Shown one piece after another: positions 11,658 through 22,651 of a stretch of DNA of 64,000 bases (the first letter of the stretch is position 1; each line of letters starts with the position of its first letter). Both the position numbers and the translations under genes were made by a program. The notes beneath the pieces were generated by a model. It saw only the letters and a list, made by a program, of their open reading frames with translations. It was not told the DNA's origin and made no database searches. This DNA is from Phycomyces blakesleeanus NRRL 1555(-) (Eukaryota > Mucoromycota > Mucoromycetes > Mucorales > Phycomycetaceae): NCBI RefSeq assembly GCF_001638985.1, contig NW_017265137.1, positions 771,054 through 835,053 on the forward strand, written 5' to 3'.

Positions 11658-12584
11658 TTACCAAGATTGTCTACTACTCATGGGCGAGTTTGCAAGGCGA
11701 TACTTCCGTAAATCCAAAGTCAAATCGTTCATTCTGGCTCCCCAATCCTTCAACCGAACAACCTTTATTTATATTTATATATACATATCAATATCAATAT
11801 TATATAATATAATAAGAAAAATATATATAGGTGGAAAGAACGAGAACCCTAAAGTTGGACCCGTACAACCTAAATCAACTTACCACGGCCGTGATATTGT
11901 CTTCGCTTCCGAATTGGTCGCAAATGTCCACGATGTGTTTAGCAGATGTAGTAGGGTCCTTGTATTGCTTAACCTTTTTTTGGTGTTTTTATTTTTTTTT
12001 GCAGAAAATTGAATATCATTTTGTGTGTGTGTGTGTGTTCAAGAAAGATATAGAAATATAAAAGGGGGAGGAGACTTACAATATCAACAACTTCTTGGTC
12101 GGACATCACCGAAGTCACTCCGTCTGTCACTAATACCTTTTTTTTACCACAAAAAATCATAAGATAATTTTCTTTTTCTTTTTTCTTCTTTAATGACACT
12201 GACAGATCTGAAATATAAAACTATCTTCTTTTACCATAAATGCAGCCGGATTTTTGGAATCGATTGTGTGGCGCACAATGTCTGGTTCAGAAGACACGCC
12301 ATATCGCTTGAGTTTGGAATCTCCAAACGCTCTACTGGTAGCCAGTAATCCAAGTATCCGATCATCACCCCACGAGTCTGTAGTCACATAACCAGCCAAC
12401 TTTCTCAGACGCTCTTGTTCAAGTGGGTTACCAGGATGGTGGTCTCCGGTAGTTAAGGCAACTGCTTCACCCGAGCAAGATTCACAAACCAAAATACTAT
12501 AATAAAGAGATGTCAAGATTGGTGAGTTAATGAAGGAGTGAGTGAGTGTGGGTGGGTAGGTGGGTAGGTGGGTGTTTCAAAGCA

Positions 12585-12626
<42 letters not shown>

Positions 12627-13101
12627 TTTATCTGGACTCCTACTATCTCACCGAGTGTCACCCACATGCCCCACAATGATATCGTAACGTTGGCTTTCCC
12701 AAAATGCCCTGTCATCATGAGGTTCTACAATGGCTATACTTCCGGTGGATCCCTCGTGTTCCTGCTGCTTACCATCAGTTTTCAGTAGACTGTCAATACA
12801 ATACACATCAGACATCAAGAATCCAAGCATAATTCTTTGCTCCACACTCATGTCAGTATCTGTCACTCCGGAAAGCCGGCGGCCTTCTTGATCCACAAGA
12901 TTTTTAAAAATGCCCGGAATCTTGAATCGCTTAAAGTATCCACCAAACGCTCTAAGCCTTTTCAAAAGCTCGGGCAAATCATCCAACGAAACCGTTTCAA
13001 TTCGTTCATGCAGTGAATTTGCTAACCTTTTTGTTGTTGTTAAAATAGAATATATATATAAATATAAAAGGGTTGAGTATTTAAGCTTCTAATATATGCA
13101 T

Positions 13102-13134
<33 letters not shown>

Positions 13135-13809
13135 GCTTTAGATGTATTACCACTCTGAAACAGCTGGACCACCATGCCTACACATATACATACATATATA
13201 GATTGTTGAATAAACAAATAAATACAAATACAAATACAAATGCAAACAGACAAACAAATAAAGAACAACAGCAGAAGCAACAACCATAATACTCTTTAGA
13301 TATATATTTTACCCATCAAAGATTCCAAAATAAGCTCTATTGGATGTTCTGTCCATTGTACGCAAATTCTTGCCTGCTGGAAGTTCAAGTGTCACTGCAC
13401 TCCACTCGTCTTCATTCTTTTCTCTTGTGCCTCGTGAACTCAAGGCACCTGTCAATATAATGTATAAAATTATAGTTTATTTTTGATATACAAATTAACC
13501 AACCTATCATATTTATATATCTATATCTATATTCTTACCTACAAGCTGTTTAGATTTTGTAAAACCAAGGCGCAATAGATCGTCTATATACATTTTTTTG
13601 TACATGTAATTATTATTATTATTATTATTATAAAGTATATGTGTGTGTTTGTGTGTGTATTTATTCCACCCTTTTGTAAGAACCTTACTGCTATTGTGTG
13701 CTTTGGCGAGATAATAGTTTTGGGATAGTCTCGAGGAAGTAGTATTAAAGGATCGTATTAAGGATTGCTTTGTGACTTGCGAAATAGTTCGATGCATGTT
13801 CGTAGCCAT
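11658..13809 (-). CDS. PTC6: Mitochondrial PP2C-type Ser/Thr phosphatase (PTC6/AUP1-like)
   Basis: Nine exons on the minus strand, all frame-consistent: 13689-13809, 13539-13583, 13313-13448, 13151-13177, 12652-13026, 12235-12496, 12080-12136, 11884-11973 and 11658-11762, for 405 residues. The N-terminus (MATNMHRTISQVTKQSLIRS) is basic, hydroxylated and free of acidic residues, as in a mitochondrial presequence. PP2C motifs appear in order: RGTREKNEDEW (about 61-71), YFGIFDGHGG (about 95-104), GSTGSIAIV (about 202), GHVGDTR (about 229-235), SRAFGD, VTDGVTS (325-331) and SEDNITAVVV near the C-terminus. These include the metal-binding Asp residues, so the enzyme should be an active Mn/Mg-dependent phosphatase. 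Yeast Ptc6 is of similar size and acts in mitochondria in mitophagy and pyruvate dehydrogenase control. Orthology to Ptc6 rather than another mitochondrial PP2C is inferred from the presequence and size. Two exons are only 27 and 45 nt, and an intron splits the DGHGG motif. Confidence 0.88.
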
Positions 13810-14564
13810 AATGATGATGATGGCGACGATGATTATGGCAAATGACGATCACGATGTTAAAGTCAAGCAAGAATATCAAATTAATTAATCAAAGGGACAG
13901 GAACCCCGCCGCCCTTGGACATTCCTTCACTCTAACCACCTACCCACCCAACCCACCCACTCTACCCACTCTACCCCCAGTTCGTATCAAATCCAAAGTC
14001 ACTTATTTTTTTAGAGAGAGAGAGAGAGAAAAAAAAGGTGGAAAGCATGTAATAATATCATATAGATATAGATGTCTTCTTTAAGAGAAGCCAAGGTCCC
14101 TTGTAATGTAATGGGATGGGGGACATTCTACTTTCTTTATTTCCATTATCTTTCCTTTTTTTTTTTAAAAAAAAAGAAACAAAAATTACACTTCATTGAA
14201 TTATAATATATATTTAATTATATTTTTTTGTTCTACTCATCTTTGCTTTACTTTGCTTTCTCTTCATTGTTAATTATGCCAATGTCACATTTTTTTTATA
14301 GCTGTAATGTCTACAGAACATAATAAGGAATCTCAAATTGACCTTATTGTCCCACCCATTTGTCAAACTTTGCTTTTCATTTCTCTCTCTTTCTCTCTTT
14401 CTCTTTTCTTTCTCTCAATTGTACATGGGTGTATGTGTGAGTATGTGTGTATATATATGTATGTATGTGTGTATGTGTGTTTGCGTATTTGTGTCTATAT
14501 ATCAACAGTCGTATCTCTCCATTCCATTCCATTCCTTCCTTCTTATTTTTTTTTTTGCTTTTGT
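13810..14564. other. Intergenic between PP2C gene start and uL11m gene end
   Basis: Holds the presumed promoter of the PP2C gene, including a T11A9 palindrome at 14156-14175, about 347 nt upstream of its ATG. CT- and TG-rich simple sequence fills about 14380-14500. The frames here are translated microsatellite; no gene supported. Confidence 0.55.
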
Positions 14565-15008
14565 TTAATGCACAACCTCAATTCCGACACTCTTTGCGAC
14601 ACCAATAATACTTCCACAGATGCTCTCGAGTGACAGGTGCTTCAAATTGTTGTCCTGCTGCTTCAACTTGGCGATTTCATACACATGTTTCAAAGTAACA
14701 CTGCCAACAACTTCAGTACCAGGGGTGGATGCACCCTTGGCGATGCCTGCTGCACGCTTGAGAAGGAATGTTGTAGGAGGAGTCTTTACGACAAATGTGA
14801 ATGTTCTGTCGGGCTTGATTGTAATCACTGTGGGCATAGGTGTCTCGGGTACAATGTGCTTGGTCTTGTCGTTGAACTGCTTGCAAAAATCCATAGACTT
14901 TACACCACGGGCACCCAGAGCGGGGCCAACAGGTGGTGATGGAGAGGCTTTACCGGCACTGACAAGAAGGCGGATGAGAACCTCGGCTGCTTGAGGTTTT
15001 TTCGACAT
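14565..15008 (-). CDS. MRPL19: Mitochondrial large-subunit ribosomal protein uL11m
   Basis: Single exon, 147 residues. It begins MSKKPQAAEVLIRLLVSAGK and contains the L11 N-terminal signature ASPSPPVGPALGARGV with the conserved Gly/Pro pattern, followed by FCKQFNDKT, a VITIKPDRTFTF strand region, and the C-terminal RNA-binding domain with TPPTTFLLKRAAG and GSVTLKHVYEIAK. The length matches bacterial and mitochondrial L11 rather than the longer cytosolic uL11 (L12 in yeast). L11 binds the GTPase-associated centre of the large-subunit rRNA. No long presequence is evident, as in many fungal L11m proteins. It is transcribed away from the ZIP4-like gene, with which it shares a 529-bp spacer. Confidence 0.92.
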   Translation of the reverse strand: MSKKPQAAEVLIRLLVSAGKASPSPPVGPALGARGVKSMDFCKQFNDKTKHIVPETPMPTVITIKPDRTFTFVVKTPPTTFLLKRAAGIAKGASTPGTEVVGSVTLKHVYEIAKLKQQDNNLKHLSLESICGSIIGVAKSVGIEVVH

Positions 15009-15537
15009 GGGGAGTGAGGGTAGGGGAAAAAAAAAGGTGGGGGTGGGCGTAAAAATAAGTAAAAAATAAAAAGTGATGAAGGCCTGGTCAGAGCACGCGA
15101 CGTGGCTTGGGAATGAAAGGGTGGGTTATTAAGAAGAAGAATGGTCACAGTGTTTCAATTCACATATCATTGTTTCAAAAAAAAAAATGATAACAGTATT
15201 ATGAACAGAGGTTTGCTTGTAATTCTTAAAGTGTGGTCAATAAAATAATTGTAATCCATTTGTGACAATGGCAATAGTGTGCTTTATGTGTCTCTGCAGA
15301 ATATATTGTATTTTACACTTTTAAAGAATTTTACTTGTAAACTGCGTGTATGATGTGTAGAATGTGAGGTGTGAGCATCCTTGATAACTATTGTAAAGAC
15401 AATAATATTTTCACATCATCATATCCAAATATGACTGTTCTTCACGTCAGCAGAGATATACATTTAATTAAATAATAAGAAAGTAATTTCATTATGTTAT
15501 CCATTATCTCAAACCAACTGATTCAACACAAAGAACA
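15009..15537. other. Divergent intergenic region (uL11m / ZIP4-like)
   Basis: A 529-bp spacer between two start codons pointing away from each other, so probably two back-to-back promoters. I see no further gene and no clear TATA element. Confidence 0.5.
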
Positions 15538-17018
15538 ATGTCAGAGTCCAGGCAGCTTGATTTGCTTGGTAAGGTTGTTGTACTTGATTTATTACAACAA
15601 TCTTGTCAAATAGATTGATTACATATATACTTATATATGCATGGTTGGTTTAGAATATGCAAACCAAGTGATAAATACAAAACAGCTCGAACCAGAGTAT
15701 ATGCTTCCCCACCTATGTCAAATGCTAAAGACAATAGACATACTTGCCAAGAAAGATAGAATTTGTAGCCTATCATTTGATTCACTTTACAAGACAAAAG
15801 GTTTTCTATCTCTAATATTGAGTTTTATACATATATCATTTCCTTCTCCTTTTTAATACACCAACAACAATCAAAGTATCAAGAATAATTGTTCTTTTCT
15901 TGCTTATTATTTACAGGAATTCATCTCTGGAATACAGCTACCTTACTTACTCAAGATGGACTAGATGCAAAAGATTGGTGTACTTTACACGCACTGCGTA
16001 ATATCATTATTTTAGCTTTAAGCGTTGGACAATCAAGTCTAATGACAAAGTGTTTATGTGTGTGTGTATATATAAAATATATTAGTGCGACATGTTGGCT
16101 ACTATATGATCCAGTTAGGAACTACAGATAAATCTACAGGTAAGATGATCATATAAAACAAGTGTGTGTCTGTGTGTGTGATATTTTTCTTCTTTGGGTT
16201 GGGTGTATTTATTAATTTGCAAGTATTAACCAACCAAAAAAAAAACATGTACTTTATGATATCTATAAGAAAAATCATTGTTTCAACACATGAATATGGC
16301 TACAAAAGTAGCCAAAGCTTGGATAAGTCTGTATCAGTGTAACCAGCATGAATAATTCTCGTTTTATTCACACACCAGCAAAAAAAAACAAATGAATAAA
16401 TTAATTAACGTGTGTAATTCTTTAGACTGTGGAGATTATGAAAGGGCAGAGAAAGCGTTTGAAGAAGCTCTTGGAGTAAGTTGAATATCATTATTGTATA
16501 TATCTAATACTAAGGCTCTCATTTCTTCTTCTTCTTCTTCTTCTTCTGATATATGTATATACATGAATATTGTTTGATTTTTTTCTTTTTTTGCTTTTAT
16601 TACTGTTTTAGTGGAAACACAAGGCAGAGAGCACTAGCTCACTTTCAAAGCCTGACCGTACATGGTCATACCAACATATGGATACCTCTGAGCTGTTCAT
16701 GTTCATGGCAGAGCTTGTAAGTATATCTATAGATACATAAATAGCCTAGCGAAATAATAAAACGACTTGAGCTCTATTAATGTTTGGTGCCTCAAAATAA
16801 CACTCTTACAAGGCTTCTAGACGTGGAGAGTGGCGAAATGCTGAGGAGCTGTTCGACAAGGCTTCAGGTACACGATCATAATGAGGCGCAGATGTCCATT
16901 CAGCTGTACTGATATACATGTTTGTGTTTACTGCTAATAGATTCGATTTCTATATATGATGATAACAATAAAACACAAAAGGTAAAATACAGGAATTTAA
17001 TCAAATTGGGGATTTCTT

Positions 17019-17057
<39 letters not shown>

Positions 17058-20000
17058 GTTGTATTACACAAATAGAGATCTTTTTGACAGTTCACCTCAC
17101 ACTTAATTTGTTTATATTCCAAGACAGAATTTATGCTGAGACTGTGCATTATTGTTGGAACCGAACTCTCTCATACTTCTGCTAAAGATGCTCTATGTTG
17201 GTTAGCCAGGACCAATACAAAGATTGATTTTTCAATATGCAATACTTGTATTCATGCAAGTACACCCTTTCTATGCATAAATGCTTATTTGAATTAATTT
17301 TTTCTTTATGATATTTTTTACCTCTAGAAAGATTTACTAGACCTTACTAGTGAGTAATTTGATATCTATATCCCCTTTATAAAACAATATCTGACCATTA
17401 CGCATTCACTTCTTTTTCTTTTTAATTTCTAAAAGTGAGATTACTACAGATGTATTCAAATAGATTAGAAGATTCTTTGTCATCTAATCTGACCAAGATG
17501 CTCTTGCGAATTTCTTCTGTAAGTACAGAAAATTTACTGTGAAAGATACGATCTTTTCTTTTTTTTTAAAAAAAAATGGAATTTTTAATCGATATTTTAT
17601 TTTACTTAGGATATGCACAAAGATGTAGTGTATTATATGGCAAGATTGTTTATCTTGATTAAAGTCGATAATCCTGTCAAAATTACTGTTGAGAGAGGTG
17701 AATAAGTAAAGAAAAGGTCGAATTGGGTTGAAATTGTTATCTCATTTAAGCACATTAATTAGTTTACTTTCAGGCCATGGAAAAATGCTCTGTTCAAACA
17801 GGAGACATGTATCTGTAATGATTTCCTACATACTTCATACTCTGTTGAAATACACACTACATTTTTAATACTCACATAAATGCTGTATGTAGGTTAATGA
17901 ACACATTGAGAAATCTCCAGAATATTGTCCAGTAAGCATATATAAGTTGATTTATATTTCTTTAAATATTAACAGGAAAATAAAACAGAGCCGATACTCT
18001 TGTCAGTGGGCTAGATTTACTCATTCAAAGAAATCTAAACACAAATCATCCAAAATCTGATGATCTGGCTACTTTTCAAACCCTGACTCTCTTCAAACTT
18101 TCATTCATTGCAAAATGTACTCCTCAAGACATTTCAGCGACTGAAGAATTGCTCGAATCAACAATGAATGGTCAGTTGTTACAAACATCTTTTTCTTAGA
18201 ATAATCTATACTGAGACTCTTGCCAATGGAACAAAAACAAAACAAAAAGGAGTGTACCTTTTACGAGAAGAAATGTGTACCGTCGATTTGCAATTATTTC
18301 AAATGGTTTGGTGTTGATGATTTCAAATTGTTGTTTTTTGTTATGATTCTAAAACAAACAAATCAATATTAATTATTTTCATTATACTCACACATCATTA
18401 AAGCTTATGTGGAGAATAGGCGATTGCTTCTATGAGGTAAATCTCTATATATATATATATATTTGACTCTTGTGGGGCTGTAAAGAAAAAAAAAGAAACT
18501 AAACAGTATATATGTGTGTTTCATTTTAGAAGCAAGATTTTAGCCATGCGTTGGTATGGTATAAGCATACATGGTCTTTGTGTCTTGCATCATTTCCTAA
18601 AGATCCAAACACCCTTGTTCTTGCAAGGTAAAATTATAATATAATATTTAAAATATTTAAAATAAAAAGTACATATGCTTATTCTTGGATTATTAGAAAA
18701 TTAGCAGTGTGCTATCTTGAAGCAGACTTACCTGAAAGAGCTTTACACTATCTGTCAGAGAGCTTTCCAGATGATACATTCTCTAATGAAGATTATATTT
18801 TATTGTTTGACATTTCTATAAAGTTATCTATGTGGTCCAAAGGTAACTTGATTAATAGATTTCAAATATCTATATAAACAGCAGAAAACAGAGAAATTAA
18901 AGCAGATGCTATTATAACTATTACTTTAGCACTATTGTATTTGGAAAACTTGATTTCTTCAAAAGGTCTCGAGATGTACGAGCTGTTATCCGTCGCAAAG
19001 AAAGCTTTCATGGCAAGTCAGACATATCTCCTTATTGAATTATCCCTCTTTCTTTTATTTTATTTACTATTAATTTTATCACATATATATATACTGTCAT
19101 TACTATGGAATCTCGCTAGGCAAACCAACCCAAAATTCTCCATTGTGTTTTTGCGCATGTTTGGAATCTTTATCAAAAGAATGGTCCGGACACGACCACA
19201 TACTTTGACATATTGACACTAGCTAGGTAAGAATATAAGTATAAAATGTGGTTGCAACATCATTGAATATGTTCTCTTTGACAGGTGGATGGTCAAACTT
19301 GGTATCAATCAGGATGTATCATTAAACACACAGTTGAGTTTAACACACGAACTCTATTGGTTGATTCTAACATCTAAACCTCTTGTGCTTTCTTGACGTT
19401 TTTTTTGTCTTCCTTTATTGTTGGGGCTGTTTTAATTGAATATTGCTAATATTGTTTAAAGGCAATTAGAGGAATTGGTCGATACATTTCATAAAGGTAG
19501 TTGGTATTTGATTTTCGCTAATAAATTAATTCATTAATTATTGCCATTATTGAGCTCAACAACTTTTTTTGTATACAATCTGTAGTACTTGAAGTGCTGC
19601 CTAATACAGAGTTACTACAAGAGTCTTTGTTTGAAACAAGAAAAATAATATTGGAGTGGTTCTTGAGTACAGGTAAAAGAAATGAAAGAAAGAAGAATAA
19701 AAGCTCATTAGGTGATTTTTCTCTTTATGTATAATATTAAATGGTTGTACGTATTGATATATTCAGCATGGAACTTTGGTCTTCAGTGTTACGAGAAAGA
19801 GACCCCTTCTTTTGGGCACATATTTATTTCTATTGCTTACAAGGCAAGAAAGACAGAAAGAAACCAGTTTTTCTTTTTCTTTATTTTTTCTTTAGAACAC
19901 TACTTGCTAATATTTCTTACATAGCTGACTAGATTGGAGGGTAATGACAGCCAAACCTACAATGATAGGCAAAAGGTGTGCGCTTTGATGTGTGCTACAG

Positions 20001-21467
20001 CATATGTATTTTCGGACTTTCCCAAAGAGGTATACTCTAGTGGCAGAGATTAATCCCTTGTCTATCAACAAGAAGAAGAAGGATAAGAAGGGAACCAATA
20101 ATATTTTTAAAAACAGGACAACGTGTATAAAGAGCTGTCGGATATTTTGTGCCAATTAAAGAATACGAATGAGGATGTAGATAACGATAAGAATAAGGAT
20201 CCATGGACAAGCATTGTGCAGTTATTCGAAATAGAAGCTATGGTCAAACTTGGTCATTTTGAAGAAGCAGCAAAGGCAGTCGAGGCAAGCTTGTCTATTT
20301 TAGATTTATGTGCTGCAATATGTTTGGTCTTGCTTCTTTTGATATTATTATTCTTATTACTATTGTATGTTTACTATTGTTTCTCCCTAGCAATATGCCC
20401 AGACTTCCGAGAATGCTTCTGCAGGACGAATATGTGGAAGAATGACAGGTAAAGAAGAAGAAGAAAAAGAAGAAGAAGAAATCAATAAAAAAAAAAGAAG
20501 GGGGGAAGATTGATTATGATTTTTATATACATTAATACAATCATACACACGCATGCAAATAATGTTACCATAGCTGCCTTTCTACAAGTCCAATGCCCTA
20601 TTCAAAGTAAGTACACACACATATATATATATATGGGTGAGGGTGTATTTGTGCGTGCTTTAAGAGCTTGGAAAAAAGAATACTTACACCTTTTTACAAG
20701 TTCTGATTAGAGTATTAGAGGTTGGTCTCATTAATATTAAATGAATGATATATAAAGGGGGTATGAGGTTGAAAAAGCAATGACCTTTATTAACAATAAT
20801 GATAATAAAACAAAGGCTCTGATCGGTTTATTCTATGCACGCAAAAGACCTGATGAAGTGGATAGGTGTGCAAAATGGACTCGACTTTACCTAGCAATCT
20901 CAATTGAACATGACAAGAAAAGGACCCTAGAACTTCTTCAAAAGACACTCTTGTATATGGGTTGTGAAGTAAGCTTTTATTTTCGGATCTTTAAATATAA
21001 TGATAATAGAGTAAGCGCATCTATTAATATATTATAAAATTGTATATATATTTTTATCCTAAAAAAAAAGACTTACCCCCAAGATGAACTGTACTACATC
21101 GTTGTGGTTACCTGGAATGAAGGTGTCGCCCTTTCCTAGTGCGTGTATACTCTCCAAATACAATCATGTGGATTAAACACTTCTCCTTCTCTTCATATAT
21201 TAATTGTAGCTCTCATGATTCTGATAAAGCACGCCAATGGTGCCAGCTAACATTTTCCTTGTTGAAATATATGAAAAACAAGGAGAAACTTAAAGATGAA
21301 GTAAAAAAAAACAAGAAAAAAACAAAGCGAATCAAATAACTGGCATTAATGCTCTCTTAATAGATGACTCAGGCCTATGCATTAATGATGAGGTTCAATA
21401 CTTAGATCAACCAATCGATGGTGATGTCATGAATTCATGCCTTAGTGGAGGGTTTACTTTCTGTTAG
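15538..21467 (+). CDS. ZIP4/SPO22/TEX11-like meiotic TPR protein (many small exons)
   Basis: Coding pieces on the plus strand alternate with short introns over almost 6 kb. The first exons are clear: 15538-15568 and a second from 15654, joined in frame (MSESRQLDLLG / EYANQVINTKQLEPEY), then a piece with KGIHLWNTATLLTQDGLDAK, where LWN matches the family start. Later pieces read MATKVAKAWISLYQ and CGDYERAEKAFEEALG (near 16290-16475, a TPR-type helix pair resembling the TEX11 segment before GNFQIADECF), ASRRGEWRNAEELFDKAS (near 16811) and TELSHTSAKDALCWLAR. C-terminal pieces include KALIGLFYARKRPDEVDRCA and SHDSDKARQWCQLTFSLLK. Known members promote crossovers as ZMM proteins on meiotic chromosomes. 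Several internal exon edges, and the last exon (stop near 21403 or 21467 depending on frame), are not resolved by eye, so a broken copy cannot be fully excluded. Confidence 0.75.
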
Positions 21468-21574
21468 TTATAAAAAGACAAGTTGATTATTATTGTCTTG
21501 TTCAAATATCAATTTTTTTTCAAAAAAGAAAATAAATCACATTCTACTTGTTCAATATATTTCAATAAATCACA

Positions 21575-21846
21575 ATGATCCTTAGCCGTCTCAACAAAAA
21601 GCACGTCCCTGTCGAGGTCTATCCTCTTGTTACAGTTGTGTCTGTGTGTGTACTCGGTAAGCTGATGATCAATGTCAATTAAAATAAATAAATAAAAAGA
21701 TGGGATGATAATTTTCTAGTGGAAATTCTGATTTTGATAATCATATTTAATTATTTTTTTTTATGTTGCATTTCACAGGTGGAATTGGCAGTATGGTTCG
21801 CAAGTTCTGGACAGATCCTGATATCCGCCACAAGAGTTCTTCTTAA
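21575..21846 (+). CDS. B12D / NDUFA4 (MLRQ)-type small mitochondrial membrane protein
   Basis: Two exons, 21575-21656 and 21779-21846, give 49 residues with a clean GTAAGC...CACAG intron in frame. The protein runs from a basic start (MILSRLNKKHVP) through one hydrophobic helix (VYPLVTVVSVCVLGGIGSMV) to a short basic tail (RKFWTDPDIRHKSSS). A hydrophobic helix with GG near its end, followed by Arg and a DPD-type motif, is the pattern of the MLRQ/B12D family, whose members associate with respiratory complex I or IV. The start codon lies 107 nt after the inferred end of the ZIP4-like gene. Family assignment rests on pattern and size only. Confidence 0.65.
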
Positions 21847-22651
21847 ATACCTTACTATATATTAGTAATGATTGATAGCAAATATTATACTTCATTGTAT
21901 TGTATTGTATTATATTTCCTTGTATATTGTATCGTATTGTATATTATAGTTTCTTCAACTTAAGATCGAGACTGACTACCTCAAAATAAACTTAAATGAA
22001 TATAAATCATGCTCTTTTAATATTGAATGAGAAAGAACAAGGTTTTGTAAGCAAATCCCCACAGATAACGGGAAAAGTAAATCTAATTTTACGGCTGATT
22101 TAATGATATATAGCATTTATCCAACAAATGGCATTACAGCTATTAAGAAAACATCACAATAATGTATATTATGTATAATTTGTCTTTTTTTTTAAGGGAG
22201 TTGACAGAATACATATTTGTTTCTTCTAGTCTTTAATTAGTATCTGGACTCTATTCCATTGAAAGCCATCGGTACAAAATTCATTTAACTAGGTTATTAG
22301 ATATTAAGCAAAGAAGCAAAAACCAAAAAAAAAGACTCTTTTATTACTTCCAATAATAGTACTCGAGACCAGTATTTAAAGAAATTCTAGTTATTTGGAC
22401 CACAAAAGGATAATCCTATATATATAATTATATATATATATATATATATTTGTAAAATAACGTAATAATTTCCCCAACCTCAGATACTTATTTCCTCTTT
22501 TTCCATTTCTTCCCTTCTTCTTCTTCTTCTTCTTATATTAACAGCTTTTCACTCCCCCTTTCAAAGACACTTCTTTTTTTTCACAAATACTCTCTTTCCT
22601 TCTTTCTCTCTTTTTATTTAATTATTTCTTCTTTCCCTTTATCTCTTTAAA
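21847..22651. other. Intergenic, promoter of Ime2/RCK-like kinase
   Basis: AT-rich, with (AT)n near 22430-22449 and a long CT-rich tract (about 22495-22650) directly before the start codon. No gene seen. Confidence 0.55.

Noticed and set aside
11584..12061. Plus-strand frames across the 3' exons of the PP2C gene
   Set aside because: The minus strand here carries in-frame PP2C motifs with matching splice phases; the plus-strand frames are antisense.
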